Assembly: GCA_009746045.1 (NCBI GenBank)
Contig: RPFO01000175.1
Location: 5,539,414-5,603,413 of the forward strand
Length of the DNA stretch: 64,000 bases
Reading direction: 5' to 3'
Origin: Mesostigma viride
Taxonomy: Eukaryota > Streptophyta > Mesostigmatophyceae > Mesostigmatales > Mesostigmataceae
The notes beneath the pieces are model-generated. The model ran no database searches and had not been told where the DNA came from. It saw only the letters and a program-made list of their open reading frames with translations. Of the stretch, positions 32,801 to 47,514 are shown piece after piece (within the stretch, counting starts at the first letter, position 1; every line of letters begins with the position of its first letter). The position numbers and the translations under genes were made by a program.

Positions 32801-35800
32801 AATGCCATCCATGTACGTAGACGGGCCATGATGACACCATGGGAGCCTGAATCCTCATCATTAATTACATAAATGCCATCCATGTACGTAGACGGGCCAT
32901 GATGACACCATGGGAGCCTGAATCCTCATCATTAATTACATAAATGCCATTCATGTACGTAGACGGGCCATGATGACACCATGGGAGCCTGAATCCTCAT
33001 CATTAAAAAAGTACATGCCATCCATGTACGTAGGCCAGCCATGATGACACCATGGGAGCCTAAATCCTCCTCATGAATTACATAAATGCCAACCATGTAC
33101 GTAGACAAGCCATGATGACACCATGGGAGCCTGAATCCTCATCATTAATTACATAAATGCCATCCATGTACGTACACAGGCGATGATGACACCATGGGAG
33201 CCTGAATCCTCATCATTTACTATTCCTTGACATCCATGTACGTAGACGGGCCATGATGACACCATGGGAGCCTGAATCCTCCTCATTAATTACATAAATG
33301 CCAACCAGGTACGTAGACAAGCCATGATGACACCATGGGAGCCTGAATCCTCATCATTAATTACATAAATGCCAACCATGTACGTAGACGGGCCATGATG
33401 ACACCATGGGAGCCTGAATCCTCATCATTTTTTTTATGAGACATCCATGTACGTAGGCCAGCCATGATGACACCATGGGAGCCTGAATCCTCGTCATTTT
33501 TTTTTCTTTGACATCCATGTACGTAGACGGGCCATGATGACACCATGGGAGCCTGAATCCTCATCATTAATTACATACATGCCAACAATGTAGGTAGACA
33601 AGCCATGATGACACCATGGGAGCCTGAATCCTCATCATTTTTTTAATGAGACATCCATGTACATACGTAGGCCAGCCATGATGACACCATGGGAGCCTGA
33701 ATCCTCATCATTTTTTTTTCTTTGACATCCATGTACGTAGGCCAGCCATGATGACACCATGGGAGCCTGAATCCTCGTCATTTTTTTTTCTTTGACATCC
33801 ATGTACGTAGACGGGCCATGATGACACCATGGGAGCCTGAATCCTCATCATTAATTACATACATGCCAACAATGTAGGTAGACAAGCCATGATGACACCA
33901 TGGGAGCCTGAATCCTCATCATTTTTTTAATGAGACATCCATGTACATACGTAGGCCAGCCATGATGACACCATGGGAGCCTGAATCCTCATCATTTTTT
34001 TTTCTTTGACATCCATGTACGTAGGCCAGCCATGATGACACCATGGGAGCCTGAATCCTCCTCATTAATTACATAAATGCCAACCAGGTACGTAGACAAG
34101 CCATGATGACCCCATGGGAGCCTAAATCCTCATCATTAAATACATAAATGCCACCCATGTACGTAGACGGGCCATGATGACACCAATGGAGCCTGAATCC
34201 TCATCATTAATTACATAAATGCCAACCATGTACATACACGGGCAATGATGACACCATGGGAGCCTGAATCCTCATCATTAAATACATAAATGCCAACCAT
34301 GTACGTAGGCCAGCCATGATGACACTATGGGAGCCTGAATCCTCATCATTAATTTCATACATGCCAACAACACGTAGACGGGCCATAATGACACCACGGG
34401 AGCCTGAATCCTCATCATTTATTTTATGAGACATCCATGTACGTAGGCCAGCCATGATGACACCATGGGAGCCTGAATCCTCATCATTTTTTTCTGAGAC
34501 ATCCATGTACGTAGGCCAGCCATGATGACACCATGGGAGCCTGAATCCTCCTCATTAATTACATAAATGCCAACCAGGTACGTAGACAAGCCATGATGAC
34601 CCCATGGGAGCCTGAATCCTCATCATTAATTACATAAATGCCATCCATGTACGTAGACGGGCCATGATGACACCATGGGAGCCTGAATCCTCATCATTAA
34701 TTACATAAATGCCATCCATGTACGTAGACGGGCCATGATGACACCATGGGAGCTTGAATCCTCATCATTAATTACATAAATGCCATTCATGTACGTAGAC
34801 GGGCCATGATGACACCATGGGAGCCTGAATCCTCATCATTAAAAAAGTACATGCCATCCATGTACGTAGGCCAGCCATGATGACACCATGGGAGCCTAAA
34901 TCCTCCTCATGAATTACATAAATGCCAACCATGTACGTAGACAAGCCATGATGACACCATGGGAGCCTGAATCCTCATCATTAATTACATAAATGCCATC
35001 CATGTACGTACACAGGCGATGATGACACCATGGGAGCCTGAATCCTCATCATTTACTATTCCTTGACATCCATGTACGTAGACGGGCCATGATGACACCA
35101 TGGGAGCCTGAATCCTCCTCATTAATTACATAAATGCCAACCAGGTACGTAGACAAGCCATGATGACACCATGGGAGCCTGAATCCTCATCATTAATTAC
35201 ATAAATGCCAACCATGTACGTAGACGGGCCATGATGACACCATGGGAGCCTGAATCCTCATCATTTTTTTTATGAGACATCCATGTACGTAGGCCAGCCA
35301 TGATGACACCATGGGAGCCTGAATCCTCGTCATTTTTTTTTCTTTGACATCCATGTACGTAGACGGGCCATGATGACACCATGGGAGCCTGAATCCTCAT
35401 CATTAATTACATACATGCCAACAATGTAGGTAGACAAGCCATGATGACACCATGGGAGCCTGAATCCTCATCATTTTTTTAATGAGACATCCATGTACAT
35501 ACGTAGGCCAGCCATGATGACACCATGGGAGCCTGAATCCTCATCATTTTTTTTTCTTTGACATCCATGTACGTAGGCCAGCCATGATGACACCATGGGA
35601 GCCTGAATCCTCCTCATTAATTACATAAATGCCAACCAGGTACGTAGACAAGCCATGATGACCCCATGGGAGCCTAAATCCTCATCATTAAATACATAAA
35701 TGCCACCCATGTACGTAGACGGGCCATGATGACACCAATGGAGCCTGAATCCTCATCATTAATTACATAAATGCCAACCATGTACATACACGGGCAATGA

Positions 35801-38800
35801 TGACACCATGGGAGCCTGAATCCTCATCATTAAATACATAAATGCCAACCATGTACGTAGGCCAGCCATGATGACACTATGGGAGCCTGAATCCTCATCA
35901 TTAATTTCATACATGCCAACAACACGTAGACGGGCCATAATGACACCACGGGAGCCTGAATCCTCATCATTTATTTTATGAGACATCCATGTACGTAGGC
36001 CAGCCATGATGACACCATGGGAGCCTGAATCCTCATCATTTTTTTCTGAGACATCCATGTACGTAGGCCAGCCATGATGACACCATGGGAGCCTGAATCC
36101 TCATCATTAAATACATACATGCCATCCATGTACGTAGACAGGCCATGATGACACCATGGGAGCCTGAATCCTCATCATTAATTACATAAATGCCAACCAT
36201 GTACGTAGACGGGCCATGATGACACCATGGGAGCCTGAATCCTCATCATTAATTACATACATGCCAACAATGTAGGTAGACAAGCCATGATGACACCATG
36301 GGAGCCTGAATCCTCATCATTTTTTTAATGAGACATCCATGTACATACGTAGGCCAGCCATGATGACACCATGGGAGCCTGAATCCTCATCATTTTTTTT
36401 TCTTTGACATCCATGTACGTAGGCCAGCCATGATGACACCATGGGAGCCTGAATCCTCCTCATTAATTACATAAATGCCAACCAGGTACGTAGACAAGCC
36501 ATGATGACCCCATGGGAGCCTGAATCCTCATCATTAATTACATAAATGCCATCCATGTACGTAGACGGGCCATGATGACACCATGGGAGCCTGAATCCTC
36601 ATCATTAATTACATAAATGCCATCCATGTACGTAGACGGGCCATGATGACACCATGGGAGCCTGAATCCTCATCATTAATTACATAAATGCCATTCATGT
36701 ACGTAGACGGGCCATGATGACACCATGGGAGCCTGAATCCTCATCATTAAAAGTACATGCCATCCATGTACGTAGGCCAGCCATGATGACACCATGGGAG
36801 CCTAAATCCTCCTCATGAATTACATAAATGCCAACCATGTACGTAGACAAGCCATGATGACACCATGGGAGCCTGAATCCTCATCATTAATTACATAAAT
36901 GCCATCCATGTACGTACACAGGCGATGATGACACCATGGGAGCCTGAATCCTCATCATTTACTATTCCTTGACATCCATGTACGTAGACGGGCCATGATG
37001 ACACCATGGGAGCCTGAATCCTCCTCATTAATTACATAAATGCCAACCAGGTACGTAGACAAGCCATGATGACACCATGGGAGCCTGAATCCTCATCATT
37101 AATTACATAAATGCCAACCATGTACGTAGACGGGCCATGATGACACCATGGGAGCCTGAATCCTCATCATTTTTTTTATGAGACATCCATGTACGTAGGC
37201 CAGCCATGATGACACCATGGGAGCCTGAATCCTCGTCATTTTTTTTTCTTTGACATCCATGTACGTAGACGGGCCATGATGACACCATGGGAGCCTGAAT
37301 CCTCATCATTAATTACATACATGCCAACAATGTAGGTAGACAAGCCATGATGACACCATGGGAGCCTGAATCCTCATCATTTTTTTAATGAGACATCCAT
37401 GTACATACGTAGGCCAGCCATGATGACACCATGGGAGCCTGAATCCTCATCATTTTTTTTTCTTTGACATCCATGTACGTAGGCCAGCCATGATGACACC
37501 ATGGGAGCCTGAATCCTCGTCATTTTTTTTTCTTTGACATCCATGTACGTAGACGGGCCATGATGACACCATGGGAGCCTGAATCCTCATCATTAATTAC
37601 ATACATGCCAACAATGTAGGTAGACAAGCCATGATGACACCATGGGAGCCTGAATCCTCATCATTTTTTTAATGAGACATCCATGTACATACGTAGGCCA
37701 GCCATGATGACACCATGGGAGCCTGAATCCTCATCATTTTTTTTTCTTTGACATCCATGTACGTAGGCCAGCCATGATGACACCATGGGAGCCTGAATCC
37801 TCCTCATTAATTACATAAATGCCAACCAGGTACGTAGACAAGCCATGATGACCCCATGGGAGCCTAAATCCTCATCATTAAATACATAAATGCCACCCAT
37901 GTACGTAGACGGGCCATGATGACACCAATGGAGCCTGAATCCTCATCATTAATTACATAAATGCCAACCATGTACATACACGGGCAATGATGACACCATG
38001 GGAGCCTGAATCCTCATCATTAAATACATAAATGCCAACCATGTACGTAGGCCAGCCATGATGACACTATGGGAGCCTGAATCCTCATCATTAATTTCAT
38101 ACATGCCAACAACACGTAGACGGGCCATAATGACACCACGGGAGCCTGAATCCTCATCATTTATTTTATGAGACATCCATGTACGTAGGCCAGCCATGAT
38201 GACACCATGGGAGCCTGAATCCTCATCATTTTTTTCTGAGACATCCATGTACGTAGGCCAGCCATGATGACACCATGGGAGCCTGAATCCTCCTCATTAA
38301 TTACATAAATGCCAACCAGGTACGTAGACAAGCCATGATGACCCCATGGGAGCCTGAATCCTCATCATTAATTACATAAATGCCATCCATGTACGTAGAC
38401 GGGCCATGATGACACCATGGGAGCCTGAATCCTCATCATTAATTACATAAATGCCATCCATGTACGTAGACGGGCCATGATGACACCATGGGAGCTTGAA
38501 TCCTCATCATTAATTACATAAATGCCATTCATGTACGTAGACGGGCCATGATGACACCATGGGAGCCTGAATCCTCATCATTAAAAAAGTACATGCCATC
38601 CATGTACGTAGGCCAGCCATGATGACACCATGGGAGCCTAAATCCTCCTCATGAATTACATAAATGCCAACCATGTACGTAGACAAGCCATGATGACACC
38701 ATGGGAGCCTGAATCCTCATCATTAATTACATAAATGCCATCCATGTACGTACACAGGCGATGATGACACCATGGGAGCCTGAATCCTCATCATTTACTA

Positions 38801-41800
38801 TTCCTTGACATCCATGTACGTAGACGGGCCATGATGACACCATGGGAGCCTGAATCCTCCTCATTAATTACATAAATGCCAACCAGGTACGTAGACAAGC
38901 CATGATGACACCATGGGAGCCTGAATCCTCATCATTAATTACATAAATGCCAACCATGTACGTAGACGGGCCATGATGACACCATGGGAGCCTGAATCCT
39001 CATCATTTTTTTTATGAGACATCCATGTACGTAGGCCAGCCATGATGACACCATGGGAGCCTGAATCCTCATCATTAATTACATAAATGCCATCCATGTA
39101 CGTACACAGGCGATGATGACACCATGGGAGCCTGAATCCTCATCATTTACTATTCCTTGACATCCATGTACGTAGACGGGCCATGATGACACCATGGGAG
39201 CCTGAATCCTCCTCATTAATTACATAAATGCCAACCAGGTACGTAGACAAGCCATGATGACACCATGGGAGCCTGAATCCTCATCATTAATTACATAAAT
39301 GCCATCCATGTACGTAGACGGGCCATGATGACACCATGGGAGCCTGAATCCTCATCATTAATTACATAAATGCCATCCATGTACGTAGACGGGCCATGAT
39401 GACACCATGGGAGCTTGAATCCTCATCATTAATTACATAAATGCCATTCATGTACGTAGACGGGCCATGATGACACCATGGGAGCCTGAATCCTCATCAT
39501 TAAAAAAGTACATGCCATCCATGTACGTAGGCCAGCCATGATGACACCATGGGAGCCTAAATCCTCCTCATGAATTACATAAATGCCAACCATGTACGTA
39601 GACAAGCCATGATGACACCATGGGAGCCTGAATCCTCATCATTAATTACATAAATGCCATCCATGTACGTACACAGGCGATGATGACACCATGGGAGCCT
39701 GAATCCTCATCATTTACTATTCCTTGACATCCATGTACGTAGACGGGCCATGATGACACCATGGGAGCCTGAATCCTCCTCATTAATTACATAAATGCCA
39801 ACCAGGTACGTAGACAAGCCATGATGACACCATGGGAGCCTGAATCCTCATCATTAATTACATAAATGCCAACCATGTACGTAGACGGGCCATGATGACA
39901 CCATGGGAGCCTGAATCCTCATCATTTTTTTTATGAGACATCCATGTACGTAGGCCAGCCATGATGACACCATGGGAGCCTGAATCCTCATCATTAATTA
40001 CATAAATGCCATCCATGTACGTACACAGGCGATGATGACACCATGGGAGCCTGAATCCTCATCATTTACTATTCCTTGACATCCATGTACGTAGACGGGC
40101 CATGATGACACCATGGGAGCCTGAATCCTCCTCATTAATTACATAAATGCCAACCAGGTACGTAGACAAGCCATGATGACACCATGGGAGCCTGAATCCT
40201 CATCATTAATTACATAAATGCCAACCATGTACGTAGACGGGCCATGATGACACCATGGGAGCCTGAATCCTCATCATTTTTTTTATGAGACATCCATGTA
40301 CGTAGGCCAGCCATGATGACACCATGGGAGCCTGAATCCTCGTCATTTTTTTTTCTTTGACATCCATGTACGTAGACGGGCCATGATGACACCATGGGAG
40401 CCTGAATCCTCATCATTAATTACATACATGCCAACAATGTAGGTAGACAAGCCATGATGACACCATGGGAGCCTGAATCCTCATCATTTTTTTAATGAGA
40501 CATCCATGTACATACGTAGGCCAGCCATGATGACACCATGGGAGCCTGAATCCTCATCATTTTTTTTTCTTTGACATCCATGTACGTAGGCCAGCCATGA
40601 TGACACCATGGGAGCCTGAATCCTCGTCATTTTTTTTTCTTTGACATCCATGTACGTAGACGGGCCATGATGACACCATGGGAGCCTGAATCCTCATCAT
40701 TAATTACATACATGCCAACAATGTAGGTAGACGGGCCATGATGACACCATGGGAGCCTGAATCCTCATCATTTTTTTAATGAGACATCCATGTACATACG
40801 TAGGCCAGCCATGATGACACCATGGGAGCCTGAATCCTCATCATTTTTTTTTCTTTGACATCCATGTACGTAGGCCAGCCATGATGACACCATGGGAGCC
40901 TGAATCCTCCTCATTAATTACATAAATGCCAACCAGGTACGTAGACAAGCCATGATGACCCCATGGGAGCCTAAATCCTCATCATTAAATACATAAATGC
41001 CACCCATGTACGTAGACGGGCCATGATGACACCAATGGAGCCTGAATCCTCATCATTAATTACATAAATGCCAACCATGTACATACACGGGCAATTATGA
41101 CACCATGGGAGCCTGAATCCTCATCATTAAATACATAAATGCCAACCATGTACGTAGGCCAGCCATGATGACACTATGGGAGCCTGAATCCTCATCATTA
41201 ATTTCATACATGCCAACAACACGTAGACGGGCCATAATGACACCACGGGAGCCTGAATCCTCATCATTTATTTTATGAGACATCCATGTACGTAGGCCAG
41301 CCATGATGACACCATGGGAGCCTGAATCCTCATCATTTTTTTCTGAGACATCCATGTACGTAGGCCAGCCATGATGACACCATGGGAGCCTGAATCCTCA
41401 TCATTAAATACATACATGCCATCCATGTACGTAGACAGGCCATGATGACACCATGGGAGCCTGAATCCTCATCATTAATTACATAAATGCCAACCATGTA
41501 CGTAGACGGGCCATGATGACACCATGGGAGCCTGAATCCTCATCATTAATTACATACATGCCAACAATGTAGGTAGACAAGCCATGATGACACCATGGGA
41601 GCCTGAATCCTCATCATTTTTTTAATGAGACATCCATGTACATACGTAGGCCAGCCATGATGAAACCATGGGAGCCTGAATCCTCATCATTTTTTTTTCT
41701 TTGACATCCATGTACGTAGGCCAGCCATGATGACACCATGGGAGCCTGAATCCTCCTCATTAATTACATAAATGCCAACCAGGTACGTAGACAAGCCATG

Positions 41801-42262
41801 ATGACCCCATGGGAGCCTGAATCCTCATCATTAATTACATAAATGCCATCCATGTACGTAGACGGGCCATGATGACACCATGGGAGCCTGAATCCTCCTC
41901 ATTAATTACATACATGCCAACAATGTAGGTAGACAAGCCATGATGACACCATGGGAGCCTGAATCCTCATCATTAATTACATAAATGCCATTCATGTACG
42001 TAGACGGGCCATGATGACACCATGGGAGCCTGAATCCTCATCATTAAAAAAGTACATGCCATCCATGTACGTAGGCCAGCCATGATGACACCATGGGAGC
42101 CTAAATCCTCCTCATGAATTACATAAATGCCAACCATGTACGTAGGCCAGCCATGGAGACACCATGGGAGCCTGAATCCTCCTCATAAATTACATAAATG
42201 CCAACCATGTACGTAGACAAGCCATGATGACACCATGGGAGCCTGAATCCTCATCATTAATT
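29841..42262 (+). repeat. 71-bp satellite array, forward orientation
   Basis: Roughly 175 monomers. The core is ATGATGACACCATGGGAGCC followed by TGAATCCTCATCATT, in which ATGATGA and TCATCAT form an inverted pair. A variable linker follows (AATTACATAAATGCC, TTTTTTATGAGAC, TTTTTTTTCTTTGAC, TACTATTCCTTGAC or AAAAAAGTACATGCC) and then ATCCATGTACGTAG. Linker order makes a higher-order repeat of about 3743 bp: blocks at 31453, 32015 and 33361 recur at 35197, 35759 and 37103. From about 38.9 kb the order is rearranged into shorter blocks. Repeated 68- and 99-residue open frames are by-products of the monomer. Confidence 0.95.
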
Positions 42263-44915
42263 ACATGGATGGCATTTATGTATTTAATGATGAGGATTCA
42301 GGCTCCCATGGTGTCATCATGGCTTGTCTACCTACATGGTTGGCATTTATGTAACCTGAATCCTCTCATTAAAAAAATGAAGAGGATTCAGGCTCCATTG
42401 GTGTCATCATGGCTGGCCTACGTACATGGATGTCAAGGAATAGTAAATGATGAGGATTCAGGCTCCCATGGTGTCATCATGGCTTGTCTACGTACATGGT
42501 TGGCATTTATGTAATTAATGAGGAGGATTCAGGCTCCCATGGTGTCTCCATGGCTGGCCTACGTACATGGATGGCATTTATGTATTTAATTATGAGGATT
42601 CAGGCTCCCATGGTGTCATCATGGCCCGTCTACGTACATGGATGGCATTTATGTAACCTGAATCCTCTCATTAAGAAAATGAAGAGGATTCAGGCTCCCA
42701 TGGTGTCTCCATGGCCCGTCTACGTACATGAATGGCAAGTATGTAATTAATGATGAGGATTCAGGCTCCCATGGTGTCATCATGGCCCGTCTACGTACAT
42801 GGATGGCATTTATGTAATTAATGATGAGGATTCAGGCTCCCATGGTGTCATCATGGCCCGTCTACGTACATGGTTGGCATTTTTGTAATTAATGATGAGG
42901 ATTCAGGCTCCCATGGTGTCATCATGGCTGGCCTACGTACATGGATGTTTCATAAAAAAAATGATGAGGATTCAGGCTCCCATGGTGTCATCATGGCCCG
43001 TCTACGTACATGGTTGGCATTGATGTAATTAATGAAGAGGATTCAGGCTCCCATGGTGTCATCATGGCCCGTCTACGTACATGGATGTCAAAGAAAAAAA
43101 AATGATGAGGATTCAGGCTCCCATGGTGTCATCATGGCTGGCCTACGTACATGGATGTCTCATAAAAAAAATGATGAGGATTCAGGCTCCCATGGTGTCA
43201 TCATGGCCCGTCTACGTACATGGTTGGCATTTTTGTAATTAATGATGAGGATTCAGGCTCCCATGGTGTCATCATGGCTGGCCTACGTACATGGATGTTT
43301 CATAAAAAAAATGATGAGGATTCAGGCTCCCATGGTGTCATCATGGCCCGTCTACGTACATGGTTGGCATTTATGTAATTAATGAAGAGGATTCAGGCTC
43401 CCATGGTGTCATCATGGCCCGTCTACGTACATGGATGTCAAGGAATAGTAAATGATGAGGATTCAGGCTCCCATGGTGTCATCATGGCTTGTCTACGTAC
43501 ATGGTTGGCATTTATGTAATTAACGAGGAGGATTCAGGCTCCATTGGTGTCATCATGGCTGGCCTACGTACATGGATGTCAAGGAATAGTAAATGATGAG
43601 GATTCAGGCTCCCATGGTGTCATCATGGCTTGTCTACGTACATGGTTGGCATTTATGTAATTAATGAGGAGGATTCAGGCTCCCATGGTGTCTCCATGGC
43701 TGGCCTACGTACATGGATGGCATTTATGTATTTAATGATGAGGATTCAGGCTCCCATGGTGTCATCATGGCCCGTGTACGTACATGGATGGCATGTATGT
43801 AATTAATGAGGAGGATTCAGGCTCCCATGGTGTCATCATGGCCTGTCTACGTACATGGATGTCAAAGAAAAAGAAATGATGAGGATTCAGGCTCCCATGG
43901 TGTCATCATGGCTGGCCTACGTATGTACATGGATGTCTCATTAAAAAAATGATGAGGATTCAGGCTCCCATGGTGTCATCATGGCTTGTCTACCTACATT
44001 GTTGGCATGTATGTAATTAATGATGAGGATTCAGGCTCCCATGGTGTCATCATGGCCCGTCTACGTACATGGATGTCAAAGAAAAAAAAATGACGAGGAT
44101 TCAGGCTCCCATGGTGTCATCATGGCTGGCCTACGTACATGGATGTCTCATAAAAAAAATGATGAGGATTCAGGCTCCCATGGTGTCATCATGGCCCGTC
44201 TACGTACATGGTTGGCATTTATGTAATTAATGATGAGGATTCAGGCTCCCATGGTGTCATCATGGCCCGTCTACGTACATGGTTGGCATTTATGTAATTA
44301 ATGAGGAGGATTCAGGCTCCCATGGTGTCATCATGGCCCGTCTACGTACATGGATGTCAAGGAATAGTAAATGATGAGGATTCAGGCTCCCATGGTGTCA
44401 TCATGGCCTGTCTACGTACATGGATGGCATGTATGTATTTAATGATGAGGATTCAGGCTCCCATGGTGTCATCATGGCTGGCCTACGTACATGGATGTCT
44501 CAGAAAAAAAATGATGAGGATTCAGGCTCCCATGGTGTCATCATGGCTGGCCTACGTACATGGATGTCAAAGAAAAAAAAATGATCAGGATTCAGGCTCC
44601 CGTGGTGTCATTATGGCCCGTCTACGTGTTGTTGGCATGTATGAAATTAATGATGAGGATTCAGGCTCCCACAGTGTCATCATGGCTGGCCTACGTACAT
44701 GGTTGGCATTTATGTAATTAATGATGAGGATTCAGGCTCCCATGGTGTCATCATTGCCCGTGTATGTACATGGTTGGCATTTATGTAATTAATGATGAGG
44801 ATTCAGGCTCCATTGGTGTCATCATGGCCCGTCTACGTACATGGGTGGCATTTATGTATTTAATGATGAGGATTCAGGCTCCCATGGGGTCATCATGGCT
44901 TGTCTACGTACATGG
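42263..44915 (-). repeat. 71-bp satellite array, inverted orientation
   Basis: From TTACATGGATGGCATTTATG onward the same monomers read in reverse complement (GATGAGGATTCAGGCTCCCA). About 37 monomers. The array ends with the same monomer that begins the left array, next to GGAGTCATATTGATTCATGG. Confidence 0.95.
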
Positions 44916-46872
44916 AGTCATATTGATTCATGGAACAATGAGATACCATTCTTAATTGAAAATTGTTCTTGATACTTTCACATGCATGCCCGGAATCGTG
45001 AATTTGTGCGGGTTTCCATGATGACAATCCTCATTGAATTCTTGAGCACACAATATTGAGCAATTTAGGGGCACTTCGGCAATGTTGACCATTTTCATTC
45101 ATGATAAAATTAACATTTAATGCAATAAATACATATTCCACTCATTTTAATAAACCATGCAAAAACTTTACAAGCACGCTCAAGCTAGGGGTGGGCTGGC
45201 ATGCACGCGTGGGTGTGGGGGTGGGCTGGCATGCATGCGTGGGTGTGGGGGGGGCTAGCCTGCATGCGTGGGTGTGTGGGGGGGCTGGCATGCATGCGTG
45301 GGTGTGTGTGGGGGGCTAGCATGCATGCGTGGGTGTGGGGGGGTCTGGCATGCATGCGTGGGTGTGTATGGGGGCTGGCATGCATGCGTGGGTGTGTGTG
45401 GGGGGCTAGCATGCATGCGTGGGTGTGTGGGGGGGCTGTCATGCATGCGTGGGTGTGGGGGGGGCTGGCATGAATGCGTGGGTGTGGGGGGGGCTAGCAT
45501 GCATGCGTGGGTGTGGGGGTGGGCTAGCATGCATGCGTGGGTGTGAGTGTGGGCTAGCATGCATGCGTGGGTGTGGGGGGGGCTAGCATGCATGCGTGGG
45601 TGTGTGGGGGGGCTAGCATGCATGCGTGGGTGTGGGGGTGGGCTAGCATGCATGCGTGGGTGTGGGGGGGGCTAGCACGCCCCACCCCTCCATCGGCACA
45701 GCCAGCCTTGTGAGTCTACCCTCAACAACAAGGCTGGTAGGACGACACGCCTGAGCAGCATATGTCATGCCTATCTCCGGCTAATAATGTGTGATTTTGT
45801 GCCAACAACCAAGTTGTTCCACCCAACAACACATTATAAACCCGCTTCCAAAATGCCCAACAAGCCGGACACGTGGAGGACCACACACGCAGTATATAAA
45901 GAGAAAATAAGCTGACTTTTTATCCAGCCAACCTGTGGCTAGCTGCTCTGGTTACCATGACAAATGCTAACATTTACTCAGTGGGAAAGGTGATCATGAA
46001 GAGACCATTGGAACAGCCTACCTGACGCATGTGCCACCAAAGCATTGTGTCCCGCAAAATGCACACTGCCTCCTTTCTAACAAGCACGAGCCGCTCTCTT
46101 TAGGAGACAGGTGCCAGCTCGTCAGTGTCTGGGGAAAATGATATTGCCGCTGCTTAGGAAGACCGCGTGAATTTCCTCGAACACAACTGTCTATAAAGCA
46201 AAAGAAATTTCAGAGAAGCATGGAAATAAAAGCATTACACCTTCCCGACAGGTTGCGGGCCACGCGCTGCAGAAAGCCAGCCACGTCACAGACGAACTAG
46301 CTAAAAGACACCCAGGAATCCAGCGATGCAGCGCCAGGAACCGCAACTTTCTGGCTGCATCTGGCCGGAAAAAAGGCAAAAAGCTTAGGCTCAACGAGCT
46401 AAGAAAGCAGGAAAACGCTAGCTTAAGACGTTTAACACAAGAACGTACCATAACGGGCATTTATTCGTGCCCAGGCGCACAAGAAAGTCCACCCTTTCAT
46501 GGAGTGGTTGGGCAGTACGCATCGCGCAGGGCTAATGTTATCTTACCGCAAAATGACGGGAAAGGTAAAGATAGCAGCGGGAATTTTTACGGCTTTAGAA
46601 ACATCATTAAACTAGCTTTCCTTACGACCATCAAAACTGGTAACAATCGACAATCAACCCGGCAGGCATCCATTATACTTTATTCATCCCGACAGAAATT
46701 CAGGCCGGACCCCCCCTGCCGATGGCAAAGAAAAAAAGCCCGCGACATTATAGATCGCAACCATCCCGCCATAACTTAGAATCACTAACTAATTTTCTCC
46801 AACAATCGAGCATTTTTTCTGCTTTCCGCGTGCCAGATTTGTCACGTTTCGTCTAAAGGCAGTCACCGCCAT
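44916..46872 (-). repeat. Right outer arm of foldback element
   Basis: Inverse of 28252-29840, about 370 bp longer because its minisatellite is expanded. It carries a handful of substitutions and small indels relative to the left arm (for example CGAACTAGCTAAAAGAC against the left counterpart near 28815), so the arms have diverged modestly. Confidence 0.9.
45188..45680. repeat. Expanded GCATGCATGCGTGGGTGTG minisatellite, right arm
   Basis: About seventeen units of 28-31 bp, each GGCTAGCATGCATGCGTGGG or similar followed by TGTG and a G run. G-run length varies from unit to unit. Repetitive open frames here are artefacts of the repeat. Confidence 0.95.
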
Positions 46873-46988
46873 TAAATCAGCCGACATAGCTTTTGGGCCT
46901 CAATTTGCACCGAAATTTGGTCCGTACCGTCCAGCTCAGTCGGATTATGTATGTGGATCGGCCGTGTTGGTTGCATACGCAGGTATAT

Positions 46989-47090
46989 TAATTCTTGCAT
47001 TCGCCCCGGACCTTCCCCAGGACAGGTCAGGTTATAACAATAATTCTTGCATTCGCCCCCGCCCTTTCCTATGGCCTGGTCAGGTTTGGG
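46989..47090. repeat. Two-copy direct repeat, about 50 bp
   Basis: TAATTCTTGCATTCGCCCC, a CCTTTCC-like block and GGTCAGGTT occur twice in tandem, just outside the right arm of the foldback element. Confidence 0.75.
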
Positions 47091-47514
47091 CGCGACGCCA
47101 CTAGCGCGGCGCCCGCGAAAGAGTGGCCAGGCTCGAGCACGTTTTCTGGATCCCAAGCACCGGATTGGACACTGTCCGAGGACTGGACAGGAATTGGCTG
47201 ACCAATCGGATGCTTGCTCGTCGTCTCCAAAAACATATATAAAGAGCCAAATTGCGCGAACTACGCAATGATCCTTTAAGCAGCGTTACTCTGCCGAAAT
47301 GTCAACCTAGACCGGTCAAGTGACGCCGAGGTGTTCACCGATAGTTCAGGTCAGCCACAGCGCGCCTTCGAATCTAGGCACGGTCGCATTTTTTTTTAGG
47401 AAATGTAGAATTGTTGTCGACCAGCTACCAACGCCCGACCGGACCCATAAAACGGAAACATCAAGGCGATGTGATGGTGTAGGTGTGTCTCATTTATTAA
47501 TACACAGCGTCGTG

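Larger units (their letters stand above)
28252..46872. mobile_element. 18.6-kb giant foldback element
   Basis: The outer ends are inverted copies: the left begins ATGGCGACTGCTTTTAGACG and the right is the complement of ATGGCGGTGACTGCCTTTAG. The inverted outer arms (28252-29840 and 44916-46872) match in order throughout. Inside lie 71-bp satellite arrays that also change orientation at about 42262, so the whole structure folds back on itself. The left satellite arm is 12.4 kb and the right 2.65 kb. There is no coding capacity. The layout resembles Foldback elements (long inverted repeats built of tandem subrepeats). I find no clear target-site duplication, so movement as a unit is inferred. 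Confidence 0.8.

Noticed and set aside
29841-44915. Regularly spaced repeats suggesting a CRISPR array
   Set aside because: The interspersed segments are themselves repeated linkers, the genome is eukaryotic and no cas genes are present.
29967-44955. Recurrent 68- and 99-residue open frames with DEDSGSHGVIMAGLRTWM
   Set aside because: They repeat with the 71-bp satellite monomer on whichever strand reads through it; there is no independent start context or domain.
45185-45653. Open frames of HACMLAHPHTHPRM or CMRGCGGG type
   Set aside because: By-products of the CATGCATGC minisatellite.
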